Of a DNA stretch of 64,000 nucleotides, positions 1-10,620 are shown one piece after another. Position 1 is the first letter of the stretch; every line of letters begins with the position of its first letter. Origin of the DNA: Salvelinus alpinus (lineage: Eukaryota > Chordata > Actinopteri > Salmoniformes > Salmonidae); assembly GCF_045679555.1 (NCBI RefSeq), contig NC_092096.1, forward strand, positions 20,560,688 through 20,624,687. Reading direction: 5' to 3'. Under the pieces are notes generated by a model, which had not been told where the DNA came from, searched no databases, and saw only the letters and a list, made by a program, of their open reading frames with translations. The translations under genes were made by a program, and so were the position numbers.

Positions 1-568
1 AAGCAACACGCCTAACGTCCCGAAAAAAATTCAATAATCTAATAAAACTATATTGAAAAAACATACTTTACGATGATATTGTCACATGTATCAAATAAAA
101 TCAAAGCCGGAGATATTAGTCGTCTATAACGACAGCTTTACAGAAGGCAATACCAGGTCCCTTCTCGCGCGTTCCAGAAAACAGGAAATTGGGGTCACGT
201 CATGCCAAGAGCTTTTATTCGACCTCAGATCATGTTATACACTCAATTTCTTCTCTCACTGCCTGTTGACATCTAGTGGAAGGCGTATGAAGTGCATGTA
301 TACTAATAAATATCAAGCACATTTATAGGCAGGCCCTAGAACAGAGCATCGATTTCAGATTTTCCACTTCCTGTCAGGAAGTTTGCTGCAAAATGAGTTC
401 TGTTTTACTCACAGATATAATTCAAACGGTTTTAGAAACTAGAGAGTGTTTTCTATCCAATAGTAATAATAATATGCATATTGTACGAGCAAGAATTGAG
501 TACGAGGCCGTTTGAAATGGGCACCTTTTATCCAGGCTACTCAATACTGCCCCTGCAGCCCAAACAGG
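1..568 (+). mobile_element. Non-autonomous TTAA (piggyBac-like) element, 3' portion
   Basis: This is the right-hand part of a repeat family that occurs four times in the window (also 36136-38060 reversed, 41245-43050 and 48891-53466). The left part lies outside the window. The copy ends in CAAACAGG followed by TTAA at 569-572. The reverse complement of that end (TTAACCTGTTTGG) resembles the left end of the copy at 48891 (TTAACCTGTCTAG), so the family has short terminal inverted repeats and TTAA flanks. No open frame of any family is visible. The piggyBac-like assignment is inferred from the TTAA target only. Confidence 0.7.
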
Positions 569-689
569 TTAAAGCAGAAGTCGTTGTGCCAACATTTTTG
601 ACTGTTATAGGAGGAAAAACATTAAATCTACTGCGCAGCCTAGTAACGCCTGAAAAACCTGGTGATAAATCATATGATGTAATTGTAGC

Positions 690-1841
690 TACCGTAATTT
701 CCGGACTATAAGCCGCTACTTTTTCCCACGCTTTGAACCTCGCGGCTTATACAATGACGCGGCTAATTTATGGATTTTTCCCGCTTTCACAAGATTCATG
801 CCGCCAAAAAACTGAGCACCGTCACATAATGTGATGTAAATCGAGCGCGCTCAAACTTCCCATCATTCTGATTACGGTAGTCATTTTGTCACCCTCATCA
901 TGGCAAAGCCCCCTAGAAATGCATATGATGCAGCTTTCAAGTTGAAGGCGATCGATCTGGCTGTTGGAAAAGGAAATAGAGCTGCTGCACGGGAGCTTGG
1001 CCTTAATGAGTCGATGACGTTGGAAACAGCAGCGTGAGGAACTGACTCACGCTGCAAAAAGACAACAAAAGCTTTCAGAGGGAAGAAAAGCAGATGGCCC
1101 GAACTAGAAAATGAGCTTGAAGACTGATTCCTGGGGGCACAACAAAGTATTTGCAGCCACTCGACATCAGTGTAAATCGTGCATTTAAGGTGGCGCTCCG
1201 TGTTCAGTGGGAGGCTTGGATGACAAGTGGGGAGAAATCCTTCACTAAAACGGGCCGCATGCGAAGAGCAACTTATGGTCAAGTCTGCCAGTGGGTCCTG
1301 ACAGCGTGGAGCATTGTCAAAAAATCCACTATCATCAACGGGTTTCGAAAGGCTGGACTGCTGCGTGTTGAAGAGGGCAGCATGAGCTCAGCGGGGAATT
1401 TGCCTCCGGATGAAAGTGACAAGAGCGACAATGAAAACGATCCAACATCGGATGAAGCAATTCTGAGGCTATTCAACTCCGACACCGAAGGAGATGACTT
1501 CAGTGGTTTCAGTGCACAGGAGGAGGAAGTTAGTGACCAATGACTTTCTTGGTAGGCTACTGTTTACTGCTATTTTTTTATATTTTTGTTACAAGCCGTG
1601 TTTCGTAAAAAGCCATTTTATTTACGTTACAAGCCGTGTTTCGTTTAAAAGCCTATTTATTTTTGTTACAAGCCGTGTTTCGTTTAAAGGCTGTGTAAAG
1701 TTCATTTGTTTCAATGTACCGGTAGGCACCTGCGGCTTATAGACATGTGCGGCTTATTTATGTACAAAATACATTTTTTTTTTAAAATTCAGTGGGTGCG
1801 GCTTATATTCAGGTGCGCTTAATAGTCCAGAAATTACGGTA
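690..1841 (+). mobile_element. Tigger/pogo-like DNA transposon, internally deleted
   Basis: The termini are inverted repeats: CCGTAATTTCCGGACTAT at 692 and its imperfect complement ending at 1839, each flanked by TA (690-691 and 1840-1841). Inside, about 900-1020 encodes a CENP-B/pogo-type N-terminal helix-turn-helix (begins MAKPPRNAYDAAFKLKAIDL). The C-terminal part of a pogo DDE transposase follows directly at 1151-1543 (QPLDISVNRAFK). The central catalytic DDE region is missing, so this is a non-autonomous deletion derivative. Near 1584-1690 a short GTTACAAGCCGTGTTTCGT unit is repeated three times. Confidence 0.85.
1151..1543 (+). pseudogene. C-terminal remnant of Tigger/pogo transposase
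   Basis: This 130-codon frame contains the QPLDISVN motif that follows the last catalytic region in pogo/Tigger (CENP-B-like) transposases, and an acidic, serine-rich tail ending SAQEEEVSDQ. The DNA-binding N-terminus survives as a separate, frameshifted piece at about 900-1020. The DDE catalytic core between them has been deleted, so no transposase activity is expected. The frame begins at an internal methionine; the true start would lie near 900. Confidence 0.75.
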
Positions 1842-2158
1842 CCTTAAAAGGACATTATTCTCCCAAACCACTGATATTCGCAGAGAGATTCAGGTTTCAC
1901 AAGAGAAATCAAGAGGAGGGGGAATCAATCTCACAGTTTGTGGCTGTATTGAAACAGTTATCTGAACAATGTGAATTTGGGCGATCAATGAGTGACACTA
2001 TACGTGAAAGGTTAGTGTGTGGCATGCGCAGCGAGGCAATTCATTAACGCCTTTTGACTGAGAGTAACTTAACATTGCAGAGAGCAATAGAAGTGAGTAC
2101 GTCAATGGAAATGGCAAATAAAGACGCACAACAGCTAAGTGCATCGACCCAAGTGCAT

Positions 2159-2355
2159 TTTTATTTATTTTATTTCACGTTTATTTAACCAGGTAGGCTA
2201 GTTGAGAACAAGTTCTCATTTGCAACTGCGACCTGGCCAAGATAAAGCATAGCAATTTGACACATACAACAACACAGAGTTACATATGGAATAGACAAAA
2301 CATACAGTCGATAATACAGTAGGAAAAAAGTCTATATACAGTTAAAAAAAACAAG
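2159..2355. repeat. Interspersed salmonid repeat fragment inside Gypsy gag
   Basis: About 200 bp starting with a T-rich stretch and containing TTTAACCAGGTAGGC. It separates the gag core from the zinc-knuckle region of the Gypsy element. I recall this text from many salmonid sequences, probably as a retroelement tail, but cannot name the family. An AAGTGCAT direct repeat lies at its left edge (2137 and 2151); it does not clearly recur at the right edge. Confidence 0.5.
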
Positions 2356-2359
2356 GCAG

Positions 2360-3160
2360 GAGGTGGCAAGCCATGCTATCTCTGTGGGAAACCAGGTCAC
2401 CAAGCAGAGGAGCGTTGGTGCAAAGATTTAGACTGCAGAAGTTGTGGAAAAAAGGGTCACATTGAAAGTGCATGTAAAAACAAATAGAGACAATCAAACA
2501 AATGTACTGAACAAAGGAAAAGCGACTTCAGGCAGTACAAAAAGAAAGTGCATAAAATGGAGCACACAGAGGATGAACAAAGTGATACCCTGTCTGAAGG
2601 GGAAGAATCTTTGTATGTTTTGTCCATTTCAGACAATGGACACGGATACTGGGTGACACCACTACTGGCTGGAAACGCAGTACGGATGCAAGTAGACACT
2701 GGAGCACCCATATCTTCGCTGTCTGAGGCTGTATACAAGGAGAAACTACATCACCTCACACTACAGCCCACAAAGATGACGCTGAAAACATACACTGGTG
2801 AGATTGTTCCAGTGAGAGGAAGCGTGATTGTTACAGTGGAGCTCAACAAACAGAAGGTAAAGCTACCACTCTACATTGTGAAAGGTAACCATCCAGCATT
2901 GCTAGGAGGCACATGGCTGGAAAATATCAAACTGAACTGGCAGGAAATTCACATGGTTACAAAAGAGGACACAAACCTACGAAGGATATTGAGGAAACAC
3001 GCGGATGTGTTCAAAGGAGAACTTGGCAGTATGAAGGACATAACAGTTAAACTGACCGGGAAACCAGACAGCAAGCCAAAATGCTTCAAAGCTAGAACTG
3101 TCCTATACGCCATAAAACCAAAAGTTGAAATTGAAATAAACAGATGTCGAGAGTGGAGTA
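2360..3160 (+). pseudogene. Gypsy zinc knuckles and aspartic protease
   Basis: Two CCHC-like knuckles (CYLCGKPGHQ, then CRSCGKKGH) lie at about 2378-2475. An open frame at 2548-3180 follows with the retropepsin-like motif VDTGAPISSL at about 2692, then a linker typical of the protease-to-RT junction (RKHADVFKGELG). The frame is lost around 3145-3165, where the continuation moves to another frame. The role would have been nucleic-acid binding by gag and processing of the polyprotein. Confidence 0.8.
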
Positions 3161-3840
3161 TTGGATTCAGCGAATGTTAGTGAATGGGCTACACCCATTG
3201 TTCCAGTCATAAAAAAAGATGGATCACTCAGACTCTGTGGTGATTTCAAAGTCACCATTAACCCAGTCTTGACTGCTGAAAAATATCCACTACCCCTCAT
3301 TGACCACCTCTTTTCTGGTTTAGCTGGAGGACAACAATTCAGTAAGATAGGCCTGACATAAGTCTATCTACAGATGCATGTGGACCAAGAGTCACAAGAA
3401 CTGTTGACCATAGTGACTCACAAAGGACTGTACAGGTACTGGAGGCTTCCTTTAGGAATCACCTCAGCTCAGCTTGTTTCAGAGAGCTATGGACCAGATA
3501 CTGAGCGGGCTCACTGAGGTCCAATGTTACCTCGATGATCTACTCATCACCGGCAAAGACAAGCAGGAGCACCTGAGAAACCTGAACGCTACACTACAGA
3601 GACTGGAGGAGTACGGTCTGAGGGTCCGGAAGGACAAATGCAAGTTTTTCCAGCCCTCTGCTGAGTACCTTGGCCAAGTCCTCGACAGTTTGGGGCTCCA
3701 CAAGGCGCCATCGAAGGTGAAGGCCATTGCGGAAGCTCCATCCCCACAGAACATGAGTCAGCTGAGATCATTCTTAGGACTACTGACATACTACGCAAAG
3801 TTTGTGCCAAACATAGCTAACATGTTAAAGCCACTGCATT
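3161..3840 (+). pseudogene. Gypsy reverse transcriptase, broken
   Basis: Plus-strand frames at 3161-3361 and 3474-3842 carry RT blocks: PIVPVIKKDGSLRLCGDFK, then YLDDLLI (the YxDD active-site block, about 3527) and a thumb/connection text LRSFLGLLTYYAKFVPN. A stop at 3359-3361 and a frame change near 3465 separate them, and a further stop ends the second piece at 3842. RNase H follows directly. Confidence 0.85.
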
Positions 3841-3842
3841 AA

Positions 3843-5213
3843 CTTTTGAACAAAACCAAATAGTGGAAGTGGACAGACAGATGTGAGGAGGCCTTCAAGA
3901 AAGTGAAAACAGCCTTAGCTCAGTCAGAGGCCCTAACCCACTTCGACCCCAACTTGCCATTACAGTTGGCATGTGATGCATCGCCTTATGGCGTTGGTGC
4001 GGTTGTCTCACACATCATGTCATCAGTTGAAGAAAGGCCAATTGCTTTCGCGTGACGGACCTTAAGTAAAGCCGAGAGCAATTATGCACAGATAGAGCGT
4101 GAAGCATTCGCCATTGTGTTTAGGGTTAAGTTTCTGTTTGGCCGACGATTCACAGTGCTGACGGACCATAGACCCCCCACCTCCATCTTTGGTCCCCACA
4201 CCGGCCTTCCGTTGCTTGCAGCCAGCCGCATGCAGCGATGGGCATTATTGTTATCTGCTCACCAGTACGATATCAAGTACAGAAGGTCTGAGCAGCACTG
4301 CAATGCAGACGGCCTCTCAAGGCTTCCCTTACCTGTCACACACACTGAGCACTCCCAGGCTGAATTCTTCTACTTCAAGGAAGTGACGAACACCCCAGTT
4401 ACATCTGTCCAAGTGAAAAAGTTCACCCACACTGATCCAGTGATGTCTGAGGTCGTGGACATTGCCACTCGTGGAAAAGGAGGAGAGCTGTCGGACAGCC
4501 TACAACCTTACCTAGTGAGGAGAAACGAGCTCACAGTTCAATTTGGATGCTTGCCATGGGGTTTTCGAGTCATCATACCGCCGCCACTGAGAAGGCAGGT
4601 GCTTGAAGAACTCCATTCAGGGCACTGTGGCATGGTGCGAATGAAGGAGATTGCACACAGATACTTTTGGTGGCCAGGTTTGGACGCAGCTATCGAAGAC
4701 AAGGTCAGGTCATGTTCTGCATGTCAAAAGATGAGGAACATGCCACAGCTAGCGCCACTACACACATGGGACTTCCCAGAGGCGCCTTGGCAGCGAGTCC
4801 ACATAGACTATGCAGGCCCAATGGAGGATTGTATGTTCTTAGTCGTAGTTGACGCACACAAAAAATAGCAGGAGGTCACAGTGATGAAGAGCACCTCAGC
4901 GGAGAGAACCATCGAAGAACTGGGGTCAATCTTCAGTCGCTTCGGATTTCCAACGCAACTCGTTAGCGATAATGGCCCCCAACTGGTGTCTGAAGAGTTC
5001 CGGTCATTCATGGAAGCAAATGGAATTCAACACATCAAGTCAGCGCCGTATCACCCTGCAACGAACGGCCTCGCTGAAAGGTTTGTCCAAACGATGAAGC
5101 AAGCTTTAAAATCATCACAAGGGAACGGCTCCCTCAATAGGCGCCTGAACAAATTCCTGTTAACCTACAGAAACACTCCCCACTCTACAACCAAAGGGGC
5201 ACCCGCGTCATGA
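3843..5213 (+). pseudogene. Gypsy RNase H and integrase, broken
   Basis: RNase H text begins near 3950 (LACDASPYGVGAVVSH), has stops near 4053, and continues in the frame 4116-4868 (FTVLTDHRP, then CNADGLSRLP). The integrase follows: an HHCC-type zinc region (about 4600-4730), the first catalytic block (HIDYAGPM, 4800) and, after a stop at 4867, the second block (VSDNGPQLV) with HPATNGLAERFVQT at 4881-5213. All three catalytic blocks of the integrase core are recognisable, but they sit in two frames. Confidence 0.85.
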
Positions 5214-5737
5214 TGAAAAGACAGCTTCGCACTCGACTCGACCTCCTGTCACCTCCAAAGACTAAACAGGTTGTACAGACACAACAGAGAGCACAGGTGG
5301 AGAGACGGAGCAAAGCAAAAGACAGAAGCTTCATAGCTGGAGAAAGAGTTCTTGCTCGGAACTACTGCAAAGGTCCAAAGTGGATACCAGCCACAGTGGT
5401 TGCACAAATAGGGCCTGTGTCCTACACAGTTCACACACCGGAAAACATTATCTGGAGGAGACACGTGGATCAACTGTTGCCAGGAACCAACCTCAGAGAT
5501 GACTCCTGTCAAGTGACAAACCAAGATCAGCTACTAGAGACCTACCATGACTACGAGCCATCACCTGAACATCCACTGCAGCAACCTACAAATGTGGAAA
5601 GTGCTCCAGACTCACCTGAACCAGCCAGAGTGCCTACTCAGGGTACTGTTGCACCCCAGTCTGGGCATACACCATCACCACTCAGACTCCGAGACAATGT
5701 GACTGTAGACTCACCTGTACGTCATCATTACCCCTGA
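5210..5737 (+). pseudogene. Gypsy integrase C-terminal region
   Basis: A 175-codon frame follows the integrase core and overlaps its end by 4 bp. It contains an SH3-like integrase C-terminal text (GERVLARNYCKGPKWIPATV and VDQLLPG) and then a low-complexity Pro/Ser/Thr-rich tail (PSPEHPLQQPTNVESAPDS). The GPKWIPATV pattern is typical of K02A2.6-type Gypsy polyproteins. The start codon shown is only the first methionine in the frame; originally this continued from the core. Confidence 0.75.
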
Positions 5738-5774
5738 CAGGTTGACTATTTAGTTCAGACTAACCTCCGACATT

Positions 5775-5874
5775 NNNNNNNNNNNNNNNNNNNNNNNNNN
5801 NNNNNNNNNNNNNNNNNNNNNNNNNNNNNNNNNNNNNNNNNNNNNNNNNNNNNNNNNNNNNNNNNNNNNNNNNN
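5775..5874. other. Assembly gap (100 N)
   Basis: Exactly 100 unresolved bases, the conventional size for a gap of unknown length. It falls just after the end of the Gypsy pol, where the 3' LTR would be expected. The 240 bp after the gap (5875-6114) show no gene or repeat that I recognise. Confidence 0.98.
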
Positions 5875-6114
5875 ATTGTCTGACTGAACACATTTATGAG
5901 GCTGCTTGTACCCACATCTCAAAGCTACAGGAAAGACGGTTGTTTAATGTGAGGCTCAGCTATGTTAGGATTTTAAAAGTATTGTAGTATATTCCCAGCA
6001 TGTGTCACAATGCTGACCAGGAAACAAGCCACATAAAGGGAAAGCCATATCTAGGCTCATACGGAGCTTTTCCTCCCTGGTCTGCTACGCAGATAGTGTT
6101 TACAGAAAGGCCAC

Positions 6115-6223
6115 ACCCACTAGAGTGTATACGCCCACTAGAGTGTATACGCCCACTAGAGTGTATACGCCCACTAGAGTGTATACGCCCACTAGAGTGT
6201 ATACGCCCACTAGAGTGTATACG
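6115..6223. repeat. 18-bp tandem repeat, six copies
   Basis: The unit GCCCACTAGAGTGTATAC is repeated with an 18-bp period at 6121, 6139, 6157, 6175, 6193 and 6211, almost without variation. It is divisible by three and therefore creates an artificial open frame. It lies about 440 bp upstream of the gcnt3 start codon. Confidence 0.95.
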
Positions 6224-6421
6224 CCATGCCCATAGACCACGCCCAGTAGAGCCAATGATTACACCTCTTCCTTTGAAACTGAGTTGTGTGAGAGGTGTGA
6301 CTTTTTATTTGAGCTGTGTGGTGCTGGAGAGACACATAGCTCCGTTGTTCAGCGGTGTGCAACTCCTGCTCCTTAGCTGTGGTGTTGATAGATACTAATA
6401 CCACAAAGAGAATACCACATA

Positions 6422-6633
6422 CAGGGTTCTCCCAATTATTTTTAAAACAAGGTGGTGCTACTGAATGCAATGGAAGGGAGGACATTTCCTGCAATCTAAA
6501 GCATTGAAATACTCTATTGGGGTGTGGTGCCAGGTCTCAAATGATTACAAATAACGTTTTTAAAAATGACAGTGGCGCAGCCAGTTCGCAAGGTGGCGCA
6601 GCGCCACTCTTACATTCTTTTAGGAGAACCCTG
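6422..6633. mobile_element. Short inverted-repeat element (MITE) just upstream of gcnt3
   Basis: The segment begins CAGGGTTCTCC (6422-6432) and ends with its exact complement GGAGAACCCTG (6623-6633). A 5-bp direct repeat ACATA flanks both ends (6417-6421 and 6634-6638). It is 212 bp long and has no coding capacity. The CAGGG terminus recalls hAT-type MITEs, but those make 8-bp duplications, so the superfamily is left open. Its right end is 26 bp from the gcnt3 start codon. Confidence 0.75.
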
Positions 6634-6659
6634 ACATAGAAAGATAATACCGACCAATC

Positions 6660-7985
6660 ATGGCTTCTGTTCGGTTGTCCAGGTCTCAGAGATTCTTCAA
6701 GAACTTATCTCTGATCCTACTGAGTGCATCTGTCTCTCTGCTCCTGTGGGCCGCTCTCAGATGCCCGCCGGGCTCTGACAGGAGTCGTCTCCTCGCTCTG
6801 GACCTCCTGCCCCTGGACTACGCTGCCGACCTGCCGGCCTGCTCAGCCATCATCCAGGGAGACCTGGAGGGTCTGGAGAGGAAGCAGCTCAGCCTCCTGC
6901 TGAAGACTATGAAGAAACAGCAGCTGCTGTCAGAGGCGTTCTACCACAACGTGACTCAGGACTGTCAGAGGTACGTTACAGAAAGAGCGTTCATCACCGT
7001 TCCTCTCAGTCAGGAGGAGAAGGAGTTCCCCATCGCCTACTCCATGGTCATCCATGACAAGATTGAGATGTTTGAGCGGCTCCTGCGTGCCGTGTACACT
7101 CCTCAGAACGTGTACTGCGTCCACATCGACCAGAAGTCATCCGTGGACTTCAGGACGGCAGTGAGGGCTATCGTGTCCTGTCTGCCTAATGTGTTTGTGG
7201 CCAGTAAGTTAGAGAGTGTGGTATACGCCTCCTGGTCCAGAGTGCAGGCTGATCTGAACTGTATGGAGGATCTCCTGAAGTCACCTGTCCAGTGGAGGTA
7301 CCTGATCAACACCTGTGGAACAGACTTCCCCATTAAGACCAACGCTGAGATGGTTCAGGCCCTCAAGCTGCAGAACGGGAGGAACAGCCTGGAGTCAGAG
7401 ACAGACGACTATAAAAACAGCAGATGGCAGTTTCACCACAAAATCACCAGCAACATGGTGGTCAAGACGAACGTTAGGAAGAGCCCTCCTCCAATCAGCA
7501 CCCCCATGTTCTCTGGCAACGCCTACTTCCTGGTGTCCAGGGCCTTCGTCCGTCACGTGATGGAGTCTCAGGAGGTCCGGGTGCTGTTGGAGTGGGAGAA
7601 GGACACCTACAGTCCTGATGAACACCTGTGGGCCACCCTGCAGCGCATGCCCTCTGTGCCAGGATCTAACCCTCCGCACATCAAGTACCATGAATCAGAC
7701 ATGAACGCCATTGCTCGCATCGTGAAGTGGCATTCCCTGGAAGGAGATGTGAGGAACGGAGCCCCATATCCACCCTGCTCGGGTGTCTACAGGAGGTCCG
7801 TTTGTGTTTACGGGGCTGGAGATCTCAGGTGGCTCCTACAACATCACCACCTCATCGCTAACAAGTTTGACCCTGAGGTGGATAATGTGGCTATCAGGTG
7901 TCTGGAGTCGTACCTGCACTTCAAAGCTACATACCGTGTTTCACCAAGGACAGTGGAATCTGAGAGGATCTTACAAAAACTATGA
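6660..7985 (+). CDS. gcnt3: Core 2/4 beta-1,6-N-acetylglucosaminyltransferase 3 (mucin type)
   Basis: This encodes a 441-residue type II Golgi glycosyltransferase of family GT14. Such enzymes transfer GlcNAc from UDP-GlcNAc in beta-1,6 linkage to core 1 or core 3 O-glycans, making the branched core 2 and core 4 of mucins. A short cytoplasmic tail is followed by one signal-anchor (about residues 15-33, [13 protein letters not shown]) and a luminal catalytic domain. Family blocks seen are [41 protein letters not shown], and [16 protein letters not shown] with Glu321 at the place of the catalytic base known from mouse C2GnT. There is a glycosylation sequon at Asn97. Length and sequence agree best with GCNT3 (about 438 residues in mammals). 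The coding region is one uninterrupted exon, as usual for this family. The start has A at -3 and G at +4. A plausible splice acceptor (TTCTTTTAG) lies at 6615-6623, inside the MITE. Confidence 0.93.
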   Translation: MASVRLSRSQRFFKNLSLILLSASVSLLLWAALRCPPGSDRSRLLALDLLPLDYAADLPACSAIIQGDLEGLERKQLSLLLKTMKKQQLLSEAFYHNVTQDCQRYVTERAFITVPLSQEEKEFPIAYSMVIHDKIEMFERLLRAVYTPQNVYCVHIDQKSSVDFRTAVRAIVSCLPNVFVASKLESVVYASWSRVQADLNCMEDLLKSPVQWRYLINTCGTDFPIKTNAEMVQALKLQNGRNSLESETDDYKNSRWQFHHKITSNMVVKTNVRKSPPPISTPMFSGNAYFLVSRAFVRHVMESQEVRVLLEWEKDTYSPDEHLWATLQRMPSVPGSNPPHIKYHESDMNAIARIVKWHSLEGDVRNGAPYPPCSGVYRRSVCVYGAGDLRWLLQHHHLIANKFDPEVDNVAIRCLESYLHFKATYRVSPRTVESERILQKL

Positions 7986-8095
7986 AATGTTAAAAGTTGT
8001 AAATACGGTAATGTGCATTTATTTGAAATATGTTTTTAAATGTTGTATATTTCTGATTGTACTGTAAAGAGAAATGTAGGTTTTATTTAAAATAT

Positions 8096-8600
8096 ACTCT
8101 GAGTGTACAAAACATGAGGAACACTTTCCTCATGTTGAGTTGCACACCCTTTTGCCCTCAGAACAGCCTCAATTCCTCAGGGCATGGTCTGTACAAGGTG
8201 TCGAAAGCATTCCACAGGGATGCTGGCCCATGTCGACTCCAATGCTTCCCACAGTTGTGTCAGGTTGGCTCGATGTCCTTTGGGTGGTGGATCATTATTG
8301 ATACACACAGGAAGCTGTTGAGCGGGAAAAACACAGCAGCATTGCAGTTCTTGACACACTCAAACCGGTGCGCCTGGCACCTACTACCATACCCCGTTCA
8401 AAGGCACTTAAATATTCTGTCTTGCCCTCTGTCTTGCCCCTCACCCTCTGAATGGCACACACAATCCATGTCTCAATTGTCTCAAGGATTAAAAATCCTC
8501 CTCCCCTTCATATACAATGATTGAAGTGGATTTAACAGGTGACATACGAGATCATAGCTTCTTTCACCTGGATTCAACTGGTCAGTCCTGGTCATGGAAT
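8096..8600. repeat. Interspersed repeat starting ACTCTGAGTGTACAAAACAT
   Basis: About 500 bp beginning 110 bp after the gcnt3 stop. A shorter, internally deleted relative lies at 19518-19645 (starts ACACTGAGTGTTCAAAACAT). Both contain GACCAGGTGAA- or CACCTGGATTC-type text and the block CACTTGTTAAATCC or its complement. I recognise it as a common salmonid repeat but cannot assign a superfamily. The ORF across it is not protein-like. From 8601 to about 9169 I see no gene, only AT-rich non-coding sequence. Confidence 0.6.
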
Positions 8601-9169
8601 TAGCATGTTTTGTCCATGTTTTTTTATTTCTGATTTGCACTGTACAGTTCTGATTGGACTGTATATTCCAGACACATGTATTTCTTCCTGTGCTCTGTAT
8701 TTATTACAGCAGCAGTACCATCTAGTGGAATGACTAGTCTAACTGGACACAGCATTTTGTTATACACAAGGTTAGTTATAACTTATTATAAACTTGGCCA
8801 TATACCACAACCCCTCGGCCGTAATACTTAAATAACTAATACTACAGAAACAGTGTATCTTTGCTCAGTGTTTTAATCAAAGCATGTTTAGTGTTTCTGT
8901 ATCAATATGGGCTTTAAAATTCTACCTATAGTAATTTGATAAAACTGACCTTTATTCGAATATAAGTTTCTCTGGAGACGTAATTACAATTTATCCAGGG
9001 TGGAGGAGGAATATGTTCCCAAAACAAAAAAAAATGGATTCTACAATGTTTCTTTTAGGGTGTAAAAAACATTCACCTGATGTTACAAGAACGTTCCCAG
9101 AACACATTTCGTCTGTTCTTTAAAGGGTCCCAGAATGTTTAATTAGGTATTGGGAACATTGTGTGGACA

Positions 9170-9915
9170 TGACTGCACTCCACACCACCCTATCCCACCT
9201 GGACAAGAGGAATACTACAACTACTGTTTGTTGACTACAAGTCAGCCTTCAACACCATAGTATACTAGTATACCCTCCAAGCTCGTCACTAAGCTCAGGG
9301 CCCTGGGTCTGAACTCCTCCATGTGCAACTGGATCCTGGACTTCGTGACTGGCCAACCCCAGGTGGTAGGCAACAACACCTCCGCCACGCTGATTCTCAA
9401 CACCGGGGCCCTACAGGGGTGTGTGCTCAGCCCCTCCTGTACTACCTGTTCATCCACGACTGGGTAACTAAATCAGTAAATAACTTTCTATGCCATGTAT
9501 TTGATGGAAGATTGGAACTGAACAAAGGTTTGCTGACGACACAACAGTGGTAGGTCTTATCATCAACAACGAAGAGACAGCCTACAGGGAGGAGGTTAGA
9601 GCCCTGGTGGAGTGGTGAAAGGACCATAACCTCCCCCTCAACGTCTACAATCCAAGGAGCTGAATGTGGACTACAGGAGACAAAAGGAAGAGCACGCCCA
9701 CATCTATATCGACAGGGCTGCAGTGGGAAGGGTCAAAAGCTTCATGTTTCTCGGCGTATACATCTCCGAGGACCTGACATTGTCCCATCACATTGTAGTG
9801 AAGGAGGCAAATTCGCAATGGCCCCTAAGACTCTCACAAACTTCTACAGATGCACCATTGAGAGCATTCTTTCGGGTTGTATCACCGCCTGGTACGGCAA
9901 CTGCATCGCCTTTCC
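9170..9915 (+). mobile_element. Rex1-like LINE fragment (reverse transcriptase part)
   Basis: Plus-strand text reads as the second half of a CR1/Rex1-group RT: TALSHLDKR-like start, then [28 protein letters not shown], and a C-terminal block with VKSFMFLGVYISEDLTLS (9666-9965). The frame is broken many times, and about 60 bp around 9465-9528 are foreign to the family. Closely related sequence occurs at 43052-45060 and from 55455 to the window end. The fragment is 5'-truncated. Confidence 0.8.
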
Positions 9916-10620
9916 GATTTTGGGGGGGGACTCGGTTGGGGTCTCAAATTATGGTTGAGAGTTAGAATAGTAGAATGGACAAGGTGCATTTTTTAAACTT
10001 AGTTGTGCATCAGCAGTTTCTCTATATATGTTTTACTCTATATATCACTCACTGACAGTCACTAAATTAGCCCATGTCAGTTAAATGAATGTAGATTGGT
10101 AAATTAGCCTAGTTAGTCTAGCCAGCTATCTAAACTTGTAGTAATCATAGCCGAATTACCGACCGGGCACGCAGTGCACAAGCCCAAAGGCCCTGACCTC
10201 CAGGGGGCCCCCATTGATTTTCTTAGTCACTCTCACTCAGATATCATATTAACATATTAGCATAAGTCATGGCATAATGTGTAGAATTGCAGGAAATTAG
10301 CTTAAAAACTGCTAATTGGCCAGCAGGAACATAATCAAACTCTAATGTTCTCTTTTAAATGACTGTAATGTTCTCTTTTAAACCAGTTAGCGGTAAAACT
10401 GCTAAATAAATACTTCTGTAAAGCAAACTCATTTGATTACATTTTGCTAATAAAGTGTAGATCCCTCTGTATGTATTAAATGATAGCTTTTAATCCTGGT
10501 GCTGAGTTAATGTGTAGCGGCTAATTGTATAGCTAATAGGTAGTATAGCTAGTATGTTTGTAGATGGACTCTGGTGAATGAAGCTACAGCAGTCAAGGTG
10601 ATCATGGCTGGGGTCATTTT
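9916..10620. other. Non-coding stretch, no gene seen
   Basis: AT-rich sequence with no open frame of interest. The block near 10150-10225 (CCGGGCACGCAGTGCACAAG, then CCTCCAGGGGGCCCC) looks like a fragment of a dispersed repeat, but nothing in the window matches it. Confidence 0.5.

Larger units (their letters stand above)
573..2158 (+). pseudogene. Gypsy gag fragment, interrupted
   Basis: The reading frame runs from 573 to 689, stops at the Tigger insertion, and resumes at about 1842 with retrotransposon-gag-like text (for example YSPKPLIFAERFRF and GESISQFVAVLKQL) to about 2157. A stop codon lies at about 2045. The left edge is cut by the TTAA element ending at 568. Removing the Tigger insert with one copy of its TA target joins the two gag pieces in frame. 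The next piece of the same polyprotein is the double zinc knuckle near 2370. Confidence 0.75.
573..5742 (+). mobile_element. Decayed Ty3/Gypsy retrotransposon (gag-pol)
   Basis: Gag, zinc knuckles, protease, reverse transcriptase, RNase H and integrase remnants follow one another on the plus strand in Gypsy order. The polyprotein is broken by stops and frameshifts and by three insertions: the TTAA element at its left edge, a Tigger-like element at 690-1841 and a short repeat at about 2159-2355. The 5' LTR lies outside the window, and the 3' LTR is not seen because the sequence runs into the assembly gap. The protein layout resembles the K02A2.6-type Gypsy polyproteins annotated in fish genomes. 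It cannot encode an active element. Confidence 0.85.

Noticed and set aside
881..1282. 133-codon minus-strand ORF
   Set aside because: Antisense of the Tigger/pogo transposase remnants.
6000..6398. 132-codon plus-strand ORF with PLECIR repeats
   Set aside because: Open only because of the 18-bp array; the flanking codons are not protein-like.
8057..8524. 155-codon ORF downstream of gcnt3
   Set aside because: It lies on a dispersed non-coding repeat with a relative at 19518 and shows no conserved domain.
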